The translations under genes and the position numbers were made by a program. A stretch of DNA of 64,000 nucleotides from Couchioplanes azureus. Its GTDB lineage: Bacteria; Actinomycetota; Actinomycetes; Mycobacteriales; Micromonosporaceae. Below the pieces are notes generated by a model. The model was not told the DNA's origin. It worked only from the letters and a program-made list of their open reading frames with translations, and did no database searches. Where the stretch lies: NCBI RefSeq assembly GCF_014648355.1, contig NZ_BMQY01000005.1:558001-622000 (forward strand). Direction: 5' to 3'. Positions 53,075 to 63,253 of the stretch are shown piece by piece; the stretch's first letter is position 1, and each line of letters starts with the position of its first letter.

Positions 53075-54187
53075 CTACGGCGCGGGTGGGGTCTGGTCGG
53101 TGTCGTCCGGGCGGCTGGTGCGGCGGGCGGCCCGGCTGGCCGCCCCGGCCGCCGTGCTTGCCCAGTCGCGCGCCTTGCCCGCCTGCGTACCCGCCCAGTC
53201 GCCCAGGTCGGCTGCCCCGCCGGTCACCCGGCGTGCCAGTGTCACCAGCGGGTCCTGCGAGTTCTGGAAGGACTCCCGGTAGTGCGACGCCGCCGCCTTG
53301 ACGTCGGCGGTCACGGAGGCGTTGCCGTCGGTGTCACGGTGGTCGTAGTCGCCGCCGAGGATGCGGGCGTACGCCCCGGAGTCGATCCATTTGCGCAGCT
53401 CGGCGGCGCGGGCGACGGGGACCGGGTGGCTGCTCCACGCGGTCATGCCGATCTTGTGGAAGCTGTCGCGCAGGTCGCCGCCGCCCTCGTACTCGGCCGC
53501 CTGCTCCAGGAAGGCCGCCGTGTCGATCTGTGAGAGGTCGCCGCCGCCGGCGAGCTTCATCAGCAGCCGCGTCGACGCCGCGGGATCCTGGCCGGCGAGC
53601 AGGCCGGCGCGGTCCGCGGACAGCTCGGCCTTGCGCCACCACTCGTACATGGCGGCGATGATGGCGCGCAGGGCAAGGGCGCCGATCGGGATCCAGCTGA
53701 TGTTGGTCGCCCACTTGGTGAGGATCATCATGATCGTCTTGTAGACGGCGTGGCCGCTGCGGACGTGACCGATCTCGTGCCCGAGCAGGGCGCGCAGTTC
53801 GTCGTCGTCGAGCTTCTCCACGGCCGCCGTGGTGAGGACGATGAACGGCCGGTCCATGCCGATGGCCTCGCCGTGGATCATCGGCGCCTGGGTGACGTAC
53901 AGCTCGGGCAGCTCGGCCACGTCGAGGGTGGCCGCGGCCTCGGTGAAACGCTGGTAGACCCGCGGGTACTGGCGGTGGTCGACGCGGATGGCACCGGCCA
54001 GGTACGCGAGCCGGAAACCGCGCTCGTTCCACATGCCGAAGAACGCCTTCACGACGTCGTCGAAGCCGCGCAGCTCGCGCAGGGCCGTCAGCGCGCCGCG
54101 GTCGGCGGGATGCTCCCAGGCGCGGGAGCTGATGCCGGTCAGCGTGACCCGCTGCCGTGCGGGCCGGTTCTCGTCGTCGATCGTCAT
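53075..54187 (-). CDS. M48-family metallopeptidase
   Basis: A 370-residue protein with zinc site H137-E-x-x-H141 (HEIGH) and third ligand E188 in AELSADR, the Ste24/HtpX arrangement. A hydrophobic segment (about 150-180) between the motifs gives membrane association. The C-terminal 70 residues are a charged, Ala-rich helical tail. Likely function: membrane-associated proteolysis in quality control; substrates unknown. It is divergent from the sugar isomerase-like gene. A G10 run at 53018-53027 lies just beyond its stop. Confidence 0.85.
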   Translation of the reverse strand: MTIDDENRPARQRVTLTGISSRAWEHPADRGALTALRELRGFDDVVKAFFGMWNERGFRLAYLAGAIRVDHRQYPRVYQRFTEAAATLDVAELPELYVTQAPMIHGEAIGMDRPFIVLTTAAVEKLDDDELRALLGHEIGHVRSGHAVYKTIMMILTKWATNISWIPIGALALRAIIAAMYEWWRKAELSADRAGLLAGQDPAASTRLLMKLAGGGDLSQIDTAAFLEQAAEYEGGGDLRDSFHKIGMTAWSSHPVPVARAAELRKWIDSGAYARILGGDYDHRDTDGNASVTADVKAAASHYRESFQNSQDPLVTLARRVTGGAADLGDWAGTQAGKARDWASTAAGAASRAARRTSRPDDTDQTPPAP

Positions 54188-54316
54188 GTGGTCCCTCCGG
54201 GCAGACGGGCTCTACGGCCTAGAGCATCGCTTCGCGGCCGGCCGGCGCGCATCGGCTCGCAGCCTGAACCGTCGCGGCCCGCCTCTGCCTTTCGGCCGAT
54301 CCGGATGGGTCCGGGC

Positions 54317-54341
54317 AAGACCTCAGCCTGAGGTCTTTTTG
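54317..54341 (+). terminator. T-tailed hairpin in the leader of a TIM-barrel gene
   Basis: AAGACCTCAG, one C, CTGAGGTCTT, followed by TTTT: a perfect 10-bp inverted repeat with a U-tract on the plus strand only. It lies 52 nt before the ATG of the downstream gene and no plus-strand gene precedes it. It is either a leader attenuator, a block on readthrough, or an operator palindrome. Confidence 0.5.
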
Positions 54342-54392
54342 ATGGGTACGGACGCCTTGCCGCGAACGCGATACGCGCTCAGTCTCAGGAGC

Positions 54393-55223
54393 ATGAGGAT
54401 TGCCGGAGCGCCCATCTCGTGGGGTGTCTGTGAGGTGCCGGGCTGGGGCCACCAACTGTCCGCCGACCGGGTCCTGCGGGAGATGCGCGAGGCCGGCCTG
54501 ACCGCGACGGAGTTCGGCCCCGACGGTTTCCTGCCCTGCGACGAGATCCTGCGGGAGCGGGGACTGACCGCGGTGGGCGGTTTCGTCCCGGTCGTGTTGC
54601 ACGAGGGTGAGCCCTCGGTCGACCTCGACCGGTTCGTCGCCGCGGGCGCGGACACCGTGGTGCTCGCGGCCGTCACCGGACAGGACGGGTACGACGCCCG
54701 CCCGGAGCTGGACGACGCCGGCTGGAGGCGGCTGCTGTCCAATGCGGATCGACTGTCGGCCGCGGCGGGCGAGCGAGGGCTGACCGCCGTGCTGCATCCG
54801 CACGTCGGCACGGTGGTCGAGACGTACGCCGCGGTCCAGCGCGTGCTGGACGGCTCGGACATCGCGCTCTGCCTGGACACCGGCCATCTTCTGATCGGCG
54901 GCACCGATCCGGTCGAGCTGGCCGAGCGGGCGGGTGACCGGGTCGCGCACGTGCACGCCAAGGACGTCGACGCGGGCGTGGCGGCCGACGTGCGGGCCGG
55001 GCGGCGCAGCTACACCGACGCCGTGGCGGCCGGGATGTACCGGCCGATCGGGTCGGGCGACGTGGACTTCGTCCGGGTCGCGGCGGCGCTGCGGCGGCAC
55101 GGGTACGACGGCTGGTGGGTGCTGGAGCAGGACACGATCCTGGCCGGCGAACCGCAGGACGAGGGCCCGCTCGCGGACGTCCGCCGCAGTGCCACCCGCC
55201 TCCGGGAGATCCTCGGAACGTGA
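54393..55223 (+). CDS. sugar phosphate isomerase/epimerase (IolE-like TIM barrel)
   Basis: A 276-residue AP-endonuclease-2 TIM-barrel protein. ATG 54393 has CAGGAG 4 nt upstream. GAPISWGVCEVPGWGHQLSADRVLREM at the start, LHPHVGTVVE and CLDTGHLLIGG in the middle and VHAKDVD then WWVLEQD at the end supply the usual metal ligands (Glu, Asp, His, Glu). Relatives act in myo-inositol and related polyol catabolism (inosose dehydratase/isomerase). The convergent LacI-type gene 35 nt away is a likely regulator. Confidence 0.83.
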   Translation: MRIAGAPISWGVCEVPGWGHQLSADRVLREMREAGLTATEFGPDGFLPCDEILRERGLTAVGGFVPVVLHEGEPSVDLDRFVAAGADTVVLAAVTGQDGYDARPELDDAGWRRLLSNADRLSAAAGERGLTAVLHPHVGTVVETYAAVQRVLDGSDIALCLDTGHLLIGGTDPVELAERAGDRVAHVHAKDVDAGVAADVRAGRRSYTDAVAAGMYRPIGSGDVDFVRVAAALRRHGYDGWWVLEQDTILAGEPQDEGPLADVRRSATRLREILGT

Positions 55224-55258
55224 GCCACCCGGCCGAAGCCCACCCCACGACGGGGAGG

Positions 55259-56296
55259 TCAGAGCTCCGCCGGGGGCGTGTTGTGGGGTGTGATCACCTG
55301 GATCGCCGAGGGCGTGGACCGGACGGGACCCGGCAGCGCCCCCTGCGCCTGCATGACCACGTGGCACGCCCGGCGCAGATCGTGGCGCAGGTCGTGGTGC
55401 AGGACCGCGGACAACCGCCGCTCCCGCAGCAGGACGGTGTTCTCCCCGTCGAGGTCGTGGGCGACGAAGACGTCGTAGCGCCGCTTCTCCCGGTCGAAGG
55501 CGTCGATCACGGCCGCGTTGCCGCCGGCGCCCGCGTACAGCGAGTAGACCGCGCGGACCGCCGGGTTGGCGGTCAGCACCTCGCGGGTTCCGATGTGGAC
55601 CGCGTCCGCACGGTCCTCCTCGTCGACGACCTCCAGCAGGCGCCGGCTCGCGGCGCCGGCGCGCATCTCGGCGCGGAAGCCCATCTCCCGCTCGTCCTCG
55701 CCGCGGAAGGATCCGTGGCCGCGCACCACGAGGACGTCCCCGGCGCGGTCGGCGAGCCATTCCTGCACCAGGTACGCCGCTGTGGCACCGGCCGCCCGGT
55801 TGTCGATGCCGACGTACGCGGCCCGCGCACTGGTGGGCAGGTCCGTCACCAGGGTCACCACCGGGATTCCCTGCTGGGCCAGGCGGGCGACGGCGGCGAC
55901 GACCTCCGGGACGTCCGGGGCCTTGAGGATGACGCCGTGCGACTTGGTGCGACCGATCTTCTCGAGCAGTGCCGCCAGGTCGCCCGCGCCGGCGCTGTCG
56001 AGGAAGTGGAACCGGGACCGGATGACGGCCGGCCGCATCGCGGGCAGTTCTGCCTCCAGCGCGTGGCGCACGGCCGTGGAGAACCGGGCCGGTGCCTGCA
56101 CGACGACGTCCACCATGAAGGTACGCCCGCCGATGCGCAGCTGGGACTGCTGCCGGTCGAGGTCGGCGATCGCCTGCTCCACCTCACGGACCGTGCTCGC
56201 GCGCACGCCGCCGCGCCGGTGCAGCACACGGTCCACAGTGGCCTCGCTGAGGCCGGACTGGGCGGCGATCTCGCGGATGCGGTACGGGTGCTTCAC
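55259..56296 (-). CDS. LacI-family transcriptional regulator
   Basis: A 345-residue repressor-type protein. GTG 56296 gives the expected short lead into the helix-turn-helix (YRIREIAAQSGLSEATVDRVLHRRGGVRASTVREVEQAI, residues 4-42). The rest is a periplasmic-binding-protein-like effector domain (FMVDVVVQAPARF... GVILKAPDVPEVVAAV... PVVTLVTDLP). The ligand is probably a sugar or polyol. Two near-identical direct repeats spaced 21 bp apart stand 20-54 nt upstream of the start and may be autoregulatory sites. Confidence 0.88.
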   Translation of the reverse strand: MKHPYRIREIAAQSGLSEATVDRVLHRRGGVRASTVREVEQAIADLDRQQSQLRIGGRTFMVDVVVQAPARFSTAVRHALEAELPAMRPAVIRSRFHFLDSAGAGDLAALLEKIGRTKSHGVILKAPDVPEVVAAVARLAQQGIPVVTLVTDLPTSARAAYVGIDNRAAGATAAYLVQEWLADRAGDVLVVRGHGSFRGEDEREMGFRAEMRAGAASRRLLEVVDEEDRADAVHIGTREVLTANPAVRAVYSLYAGAGGNAAVIDAFDREKRRYDVFVAHDLDGENTVLLRERRLSAVLHHDLRHDLRRACHVVMQAQGALPGPVRSTPSAIQVITPHNTPPAEL

Positions 56297-56315
56297 GCGT
56301 ACACAATGATGGGTA

Positions 56316-56350
56316 TTTGATGCCTTTTCAAGGTGTTTTGATGGCTTTTC
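56316..56350. promoter_or_regulatory. direct repeat upstream of lacI-type gene
   Basis: TTTGATGCCTTTTC (56316-56329) and TTTGATGGCTTTTC (56337-56350) differ at one base and are 21 bp apart, two helical turns. The AT-rich segment stands out from the background and includes TTGA-N7-TCAA. Candidate operator or promoter for the LacI-type gene. Confidence 0.5.
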
Positions 56351-56507
56351 CACCGCCGGCCTGATGCCACGAAGATCGGCGAACCGGAGCCGGGCGGGCC
56401 GGCGGGCCGGCCAGTGGCGCGCGTCACATGGCCGCAAAGGTCCTGGATAACGGGGTCGAAGGCCAAGCGGGATTCCCGATCTTGGGCAAGCGACGTTATG
56501 GTGGAAG

Positions 56508-56525
56508 AGCGCCCGACGAGGCGCT
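56508..56525 (+). promoter_or_regulatory. hairpin upstream of the SAH riboswitch
   Basis: AGCGCC and GGCGCT pair around a 6-nt loop. The 3' arm lies in GAGGCGCTGC (56518-56527), a second copy of the riboswitch segment at 56538-56547. This hairpin could therefore compete for the pseudoknot partner at 56598-56603. Confidence 0.4.
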
Positions 56526-56532
56526 GCCCCGT

Positions 56533-56606
56533 GCCGAGAGGCGCTGCGACGGATCTCCGGATCCGCCACGCTCGGCCCGCGGGCCACTGTCGCAAGGGCG
56601 CCTCCT
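56533..56606 (+). promoter_or_regulatory. S-adenosylhomocysteine (SAH) riboswitch
   Basis: The layout matches the SAH riboswitch. P1 is GCCGAG (56533-56538) with CTCGGC (56571-56576). Inside is the conserved AGGCGCTGCGACGG, and a hairpin CGGATC-TCCG-GATCCG (56550-56565). The pseudoknot is AGGCGC (56539-56544) with GCGCCT (56598-56603). It sits directly before ahcY, whose G-rich ribosome binding site starts about 56610. In this class SAH binding stabilises the fold and raises expression of the SAH-degrading enzyme. Confidence 0.85.
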
Positions 56607-56627
56607 GAAGAGGGGGGTGCCCTTCCC

Positions 56628-58088
<1,461 letters not shown>

Positions 58089-58096
58089 TCCACGCG

Positions 58097-58128
58097 GGTT
58101 CCCAGGGTCGCCGGCGGCCCTGGGAACC
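58097..58128 (+). terminator. ahcY terminator
   Basis: GGTTCCCAGGG and CCCTGGGAACC form a perfect 11-bp stem with a 10-nt loop, 8 nt after the ahcY stop. Confidence 0.8.
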
Positions 58129-58166
58129 GACGCGCGCGGTGATCCACCGTCCGGGAGACTGTCCGG

Positions 58167-59822
58167 GTGAGTGTGGAGATCAGCCTGCTGTTCATCCTGG
58201 CGAGCGTGGCGGTCATCGTCGCGGTTCGCTGGTTCGCCGACCGCACGGGACTGCCCGCGGCCGCGCTGCTGACCGTCATCGGCATCGTGTACGCCGTCCT
58301 GCCGGGACCGAACATCGGGCTCGATCCGCACCTCGTGCTGACGCTGGTGCTGCCGCCCCTGCTCTACAAGGCGGCCCTGGACTCGTCCCTGATCGACATC
58401 CGGCGCAACCTGCGTACGGTCATCAGCCTGTCCGTGGTTCTGGTCCTGCTGACCGCCCTGCTCGTCGGCGTGGGCTTCCACTTCTTCGTGGCCGGCGCGA
58501 CGCTGGCCGCCGGCGTCGCGCTGGGTGCGGCGGTCGCCCCGCCGGACCCGGTCGCGGCGCTCGCGGTCGGCAAGCGGGTCGGCCTGCCCCGCAACATCGT
58601 CACCCTGGTGCAGGGTGAGGGCCTGCTCAACGACGCGACCGCGCTCACCCTGCTCAGCGTGGCCGTGTCCGCCGCGGTCGGCGAGACGTTCTCGTTTCCC
58701 GCCGCGGTGGGTGAGTTCGTCATCTCCGCGTCCGGCGGCGTGGTGGCGGGCATGGTGGTCGCGTACGCGGTCCGGGCCGCCCGGCCGCTGCAGCACGATC
58801 CGCTGATCGCCAACGCCGTGTCCCTGGCGACGCCGTTCGTCGCCTATCTGCTGGCCGAGCAGGTGCACGTGTCCGGCGTGCTGGCGGTCGTGGTCGCCGG
58901 CCTGATCGTCGGCCACGACGCTCCCCGGATCGCCTCGGGCGCGAGCCGCCTGCAGGTCAGCGCGGTCTGGCGGCTGGTCGACTTCCTGCTCGAGGGCCTG
59001 GTCTTCCTGCTCATCGGCCAGCAGCTGCCGTGGGTGATCGACGGTTTGTCGGCGTACTCGACGTCGACGATCGTCATCGCCGTCTCGGTCTCGGTCGGCG
59101 TGGTGCTGCTGGTGCGGCCGTTGTTCCTGATGCTGACGCAGGTGCTGCCCCGCTCGATGCACGCCCGCCTCGGCGGCGACCCCTGGTCGAAGGAGGCCGC
59201 CAGCCGCCGGGAGCGCCGCCTCGACGGCCGGGAGATCACCGCGCTGAGCTGGGCGGGCACCCGCGGGGTGATCACCTTGGCGGCCGTCTTCACCATTCCG
59301 GCCAGCACCGAGGACGGCCGGCCGTTCCCCGTGCTGGATTTGCTCCTGTTCTGCGCATTTATAGTCGTGCTGGTCACGCTGGTCGGCCAGGGCGTCACGT
59401 TCGCGCCGCTGATGCGGATGCTGGGGCTGAAGGCCAACGAGACGGACAACGCCCGGCTGCGCAACGAGGCCCGTTCGGCCTCCGTACAGGCCGCCCTCGA
59501 CCGGCTGGACGAGATCCAGCACCAGCGGCCCGACCACGTCGAGGTCCCGGCGATCGAGACGATGCGCAAGCAACTCGAATCCCGCCTGGAACGCTATCGG
59601 CGCCGCCTGGACCTCCTCGATCAGGCAGACTCGAACGAGGTGCCGGTCTCACCGCAGTACGAGGCCGCCCTGCGGGTACGCCGCTCGGTGATCGACGCTC
59701 AGCGCGAGGAACTGCTGCGCTGGCGCGACGCCGGCCGGCTCTCGGACGAGAGCATGAGGGTCCTGGAACGCGAACTCGACCACGAAGAACGCCTACTACC
59801 CGATCGGCCGCGCCATGGATGA
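58167..59822 (+). CDS. CPA1-family Na+/H+ antiporter
   Basis: A 551-residue membrane protein from GTG 58167. About 12 transmembrane segments span residues 1-410, with the ion-binding APPDPVAALAV segment (about 128-138; the Asp pair of CPA1 proteins), VQGEGLLNDATAL and WAGTRGVITLA. The last 130 residues form a soluble, charged helical domain that may be regulatory. Exchanges Na+ or another cation for H+. It overlaps the next gene by 8 nt. Confidence 0.9.
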   Translation: MSVEISLLFILASVAVIVAVRWFADRTGLPAAALLTVIGIVYAVLPGPNIGLDPHLVLTLVLPPLLYKAALDSSLIDIRRNLRTVISLSVVLVLLTALLVGVGFHFFVAGATLAAGVALGAAVAPPDPVAALAVGKRVGLPRNIVTLVQGEGLLNDATALTLLSVAVSAAVGETFSFPAAVGEFVISASGGVVAGMVVAYAVRAARPLQHDPLIANAVSLATPFVAYLLAEQVHVSGVLAVVVAGLIVGHDAPRIASGASRLQVSAVWRLVDFLLEGLVFLLIGQQLPWVIDGLSAYSTSTIVIAVSVSVGVVLLVRPLFLMLTQVLPRSMHARLGGDPWSKEAASRRERRLDGREITALSWAGTRGVITLAAVFTIPASTEDGRPFPVLDLLLFCAFIVVLVTLVGQGVTFAPLMRMLGLKANETDNARLRNEARSASVQAALDRLDEIQHQRPDHVEVPAIETMRKQLESRLERYRRRLDLLDQADSNEVPVSPQYEAALRVRRSVIDAQREELLRWRDAGRLSDESMRVLERELDHEERLLPDRPRHG

Positions 59823-60312
59823 GTTGATCCGCCTTTTCCGCCAGTGTCACCGCTTCGAGGAGCTGTTGGCCGCCGGCTACGGCGACCTGAGCAGCTCGCC
59901 CGAGCGGGTGGTGCTCTACGGCAAGCAGATCTTCATCGGCGCGCCGGGGCCCGGCTACCTCGACCTGTCCGTCACCCAGGTCGGCCAGTGGATCCAGATC
60001 GGCCACGCCGCCGAGCCCACCGTGCATCCCGAGCTGGCCGAAGAGGATCAGTTGCGCGGCGTTCTGGTCGATATGACCGGTTTGTACCTCAGTTCCCGCC
60101 GAGCGCTGGAATGCAAGTCGGTGACCCTTTACATCGACGACGAGTTCCCCACCACCGGACGGGTACGCGGCCTCTCCTTCAGCCTGGACGACGGCACCAG
60201 CCTGGTCGTCGACCCGGCCAACGTCGACGGCATCTCGCTGGGCGACGAACGCGACCTGTGGCGCATCGCCGACGTCGGCGACGTCCGGGCCGTCGAGATC
60301 CCGGTCGGCTGA
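59815..60312 (+). CDS. uncharacterised protein coupled to the antiporter
   Basis: A 165-residue soluble protein beginning 8 nt inside the antiporter gene. No signal peptide or membrane segment. The N-terminal 35 residues look helical (MDELIRLFRQCHRFEELLAAGYGDLSSS). The rest is beta-rich with several acidic turns (LYIDDEFPTTGRVRGLSFSLDDGTSLVVDPANVDG). No family recognised. Translational coupling suggests a role with the antiporter, for example in regulation. Confidence 0.7.
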   Translation: MDELIRLFRQCHRFEELLAAGYGDLSSSPERVVLYGKQIFIGAPGPGYLDLSVTQVGQWIQIGHAAEPTVHPELAEEDQLRGVLVDMTGLYLSSRRALECKSVTLYIDDEFPTTGRVRGLSFSLDDGTSLVVDPANVDGISLGDERDLWRIADVGDVRAVEIPVG

Positions 60313-60322
60313 CCCGGCTCCG

Positions 60323-61918
60323 CTACGTCGCCGGGATGTCGCGGCGCCGGGCGCCGGCCAGCCCGGCCCCGGCGAACACCACCGCGACCGCGGTCAGGAT
60401 CACGAACGGCGTGGCCGACGGCTCGCCCCCGGGCAGGTGCGGGACGTGGGTGAACGGCGAGAGATCCATGACCCACTGACTCAGGCCGAGAGTCGCGCCG
60501 GTCATCAGGAGCAGGACGCAGCCCGCGACCGCGGCCCACGCCGCCGGGGCCGCCCGGGGCACGACGCCGAAGAGCAGCACGGTCAGCGCGCCGAGCACGG
60601 CGACCGCGGGGAGCTGCGCGAGCATCCCGCCCAGGACGCGGGTGAACTGGCCGCTGTCGTGCAGCGTCAGGCCCGCCACGAGCCCGCACACCGCGCCGCC
60701 CACCGCCAGCGCGAGGGCCGGACCGGCCAGCGCGAAGAGCAGGTGGCTGCCGATCCAGCGCAGCCGGCCGGACCCGGTGGCCAGGACGAGCTCGGCGTGC
60801 CCGGCGGTCTCCTCGTCGCGCAGGCGCAGGGTGGCCTGCACCGCACACGCGGCCGCGATCACCCCCATCAGCCCGGTCGTCCCGGCGAGGAAGCTGTCGG
60901 TCGCGCCGGAGGATCCGCCCATCCGCGCGAAGATGCGGGCCAGAGCGGGATTGCCGGAGGTGAGGTCCGCGACGCTCCGGACGACCCCGCCGAAGACCAG
61001 CCCCAGGGCCGCGAAGCCGGCGATCCAGCCCGCCAGCGGTCCCCGGTGCAACCGCCAGGCGAGCGCCACGGGGGTGCGCAGGCCGGGTGCCGCGGCGGCG
61101 GGGCCGGGCCGGGGCGCCACCAGGCCGGCGCCGACGTCGCGCCGGGCTGCCAGGACGGCCGCGGTCGCGACCAGGCCGGCGGTGAGGACGAGCACCAGGG
61201 CGCCGGGCCACCAGCGGTTCTCGCCGTACGGGAACATCCGCTGTACCCACCCGATCGGCGACAGCCAGGCCAGCCAGGAGACGGGACCGCCGCCGGCGCC
61301 GCTGACGTCCCCGGCGAGGCGCAGCGCGTACGCGGCCCCGAGCGCGACGACCGCGATGGCCCGGGCGGTACGGGCCCCGGCGGCAAGCTGGGCGGCGACG
61401 GCACCCGCCGCGGCGAACACCCAGCCGGCGAGGGCGTACTCCGCGGCCAGCAGCACGGACCCGGCGACGGGCAGCCCCTGCGAGATCATGGCCGGGGCGA
61501 GGATCAGCGCGAGCACGACGGTGGCGCCGAGGGTGACGGTCAGGGCCGCCGCCAGCCCGGCGCGCCGGCCGACCACGCCCGCGCCGATCAGCTCCGTACG
61601 CCCCGCCTCCTCGTCCGCACGGGTGTGCCGGACGACGGTGAGCAGGCTGAACAGGGCGATCATCACGGGCAGGAAGCCGCCGCGCCAGGCCACCAGCTCG
61701 CCGAGGCTGCTGCCGTGCAGCGGCCCGTAGAGCGCGACGAAACCCGCGTTGCCGGCGCTGACCGTGGCGTACTGGAGACGCTCCGCCTCGGTGGGGAAGA
61801 GCTCGCGGAAGGAGCCGACGTAACCGGCCGGCACGAGCGCGAGGACGACCACCCACAACGGCAGCAGCACCCGGTCGCGCCGCAGGATCAGCCGGACGAG
61901 GCGACCGGTGCCGGTCAC
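60323..61918 (-). CDS. ABC-2 type exporter permease
   Basis: A 531-residue membrane protein. GTG 61918 overlaps the stop of the ATPase gene by 4 nt. It has two repeated halves of about six transmembrane segments each, with the ABC-2 pattern of the actinobacterial 'exporter of polyketide antibiotics' family (EEAGRTELIGAGVVGRRAG and EETAGHAELVLATGSGRLRWIG are the cytoplasmic amphipathic motif in each half). The double-length permease probably forms the whole membrane part with two ATPase copies. Substrate unknown. Confidence 0.88.
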   Translation of the reverse strand: MTGTGRLVRLILRRDRVLLPLWVVVLALVPAGYVGSFRELFPTEAERLQYATVSAGNAGFVALYGPLHGSSLGELVAWRGGFLPVMIALFSLLTVVRHTRADEEAGRTELIGAGVVGRRAGLAAALTVTLGATVVLALILAPAMISQGLPVAGSVLLAAEYALAGWVFAAAGAVAAQLAAGARTARAIAVVALGAAYALRLAGDVSGAGGGPVSWLAWLSPIGWVQRMFPYGENRWWPGALVLVLTAGLVATAAVLAARRDVGAGLVAPRPGPAAAAPGLRTPVALAWRLHRGPLAGWIAGFAALGLVFGGVVRSVADLTSGNPALARIFARMGGSSGATDSFLAGTTGLMGVIAAACAVQATLRLRDEETAGHAELVLATGSGRLRWIGSHLLFALAGPALALAVGGAVCGLVAGLTLHDSGQFTRVLGGMLAQLPAVAVLGALTVLLFGVVPRAAPAAWAAVAGCVLLLMTGATLGLSQWVMDLSPFTHVPHLPGGEPSATPFVILTAVAVVFAGAGLAGARRRDIPAT

Positions 61919-62811
61919 CGGGCCGGGCCCTGCTGGTACTGCCGGAGGAAGAGCTCCTCCAGCGTCGGCGGATGGCTGGTCAGCGCGCGGACGCCGCCGT
62001 CGACGAGCCGGCGCAGGGCGGGCTGGAGCGCGTCGACGTCCACGTCGAAGCGCACCCGGTGGTCGTCGACGCGCAGGCCGTGCACGCCGGGCAGCGCCGC
62101 GAGGCCGTCGACGGGCCCGGCGAGCTCCGCCTCGATGGTCGTCCGGGTGAGGTGGCGCAGCTCGGCCAGGGTGCCGGACTCGACGGTGCGTCCCTGCCGG
62201 ATGATGGTCACCCGGTCGCAGAGCGCCTCCACCTCGCCGAGGATGTGGCTGGACAGCAGCACCGTCCGGTCCCCGCGCCGGTGCTCCTCCCGGACGACCT
62301 GCCGGAACACCTCCTCCATGAGCGGGTCCAGGCCGGAGGTCGGTTCGTCGAGGATGAGCAGCTCCACATCGGAGGCGAGCGCGGCGACCAGGGCGACCTT
62401 CTGCCGGTTGCCCTTGGAGTAGGTGCGGCCCTTCTTGCGCGGGTCGAGGTCGAAGCGTTCCAGCAGCTCGTCGCGGCGCCGGCGGTCGACGCCGCCGCGC
62501 AGCCGGCCGAGCAGGTCGATGACCTCGCCGCCGGAGAGGGTGGGCCAGAGCGTGACGTCGCCCGGCACGTACGCCAGCCGCCGGTGCAACGCGGTCGCGC
62601 CGGACCAGGGGTCGCCGCCGAGCAACCGGGCGGTGCCGCCGTCGGCGCGCATCAACCCGAGCAGGATGCGGATGGTCGTGGTCTTGCCGGCCCCGTTGGG
62701 ACCCAGGAAGCCGTGCACCTCGCCCGCCCGGACGTGCAGGTCGAGGCCGTCGAGGGCCCGGGTACGCCCGAAGCTCTTGGTAAGCCCGGTGACACTGATC
62801 GCCTCGATCAT
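61915..62811 (-). CDS. ABC transporter ATP-binding protein
   Basis: A 298-residue ATPase, DrrA-like. Walker A GPNGAGKTT (37-45), a divergent signature YSKGNRQKVAL, Walker B LLILDEPTSGLDP and the switch His in SSHILGEVE. The C-terminal 80 residues form the extension seen in drug exporter ATPases. It overlaps the permease gene by 4 nt and lies 24 nt after the STAS gene stop, so the three may form one operon. Confidence 0.93.
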   Translation of the reverse strand: MIEAISVTGLTKSFGRTRALDGLDLHVRAGEVHGFLGPNGAGKTTTIRILLGLMRADGGTARLLGGDPWSGATALHRRLAYVPGDVTLWPTLSGGEVIDLLGRLRGGVDRRRRDELLERFDLDPRKKGRTYSKGNRQKVALVAALASDVELLILDEPTSGLDPLMEEVFRQVVREEHRRGDRTVLLSSHILGEVEALCDRVTIIRQGRTVESGTLAELRHLTRTTIEAELAGPVDGLAALPGVHGLRVDDHRVRFDVDVDALQPALRRLVDGGVRALTSHPPTLEELFLRQYQQGPAR

Positions 62812-62835
62812 GGTGCTGCCTCCCGGGGGTACGGG

Positions 62836-63171
62836 TCAACGGCAGAAGATCTGGTCCAGGGCGGTGATCTCCAGCACCCGGCGGATGTTCGGCGGGACCT
62901 CGACCACCACCAGCTCGCATCCGTCCCGGCGGTGCCGGACGAGGGTGTTGATGCCCGACGAATCCATGAAGGTGACGGCGGACAGGTCGACCTCGACGAG
63001 GCGGCGACCGGGCACGGCGGCGTCGAGGGCGGCCGCGAACGCCGGCGCGGAGGACTGGTCGATCTCTCCGGCACAGCGCAGGCGGGCGTACTCACCCGTC
63101 TCCACCGTCGTGGTGACGGTCAGCGGGGTCTGCAGCGCGACGAGCGGATCGCTGGTCAGGCGGTCGATCAT
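62836..63171 (-). CDS. STAS-domain anti-sigma factor antagonist
   Basis: A 111-residue protein. ATG 63171 follows GGAGGCCACG. A single STAS domain, with the phosphorylatable serine S71 in TFMDSSGINTLV, as in SpoIIAA/RsbV proteins. When unphosphorylated such proteins bind an anti-sigma kinase and free a sigma factor. No kinase gene is adjacent. Its position 24 nt before the ABC exporter genes is unusual and suggests cotranscription. Confidence 0.9.
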   Translation of the reverse strand: MIDRLTSDPLVALQTPLTVTTTVETGEYARLRCAGEIDQSSAPAFAAALDAAVPGRRLVEVDLSAVTFMDSSGINTLVRHRRDGCELVVVEVPPNIRRVLEITALDQIFCR

Positions 63172-63253
63172 CGTGGCCTCCCGGTGAGGGGTCGACCGAC
63201 AGCCTAGCGGCAGTGACGGCATGGTCACACCCAATGAAGCGGACGACATGCGC

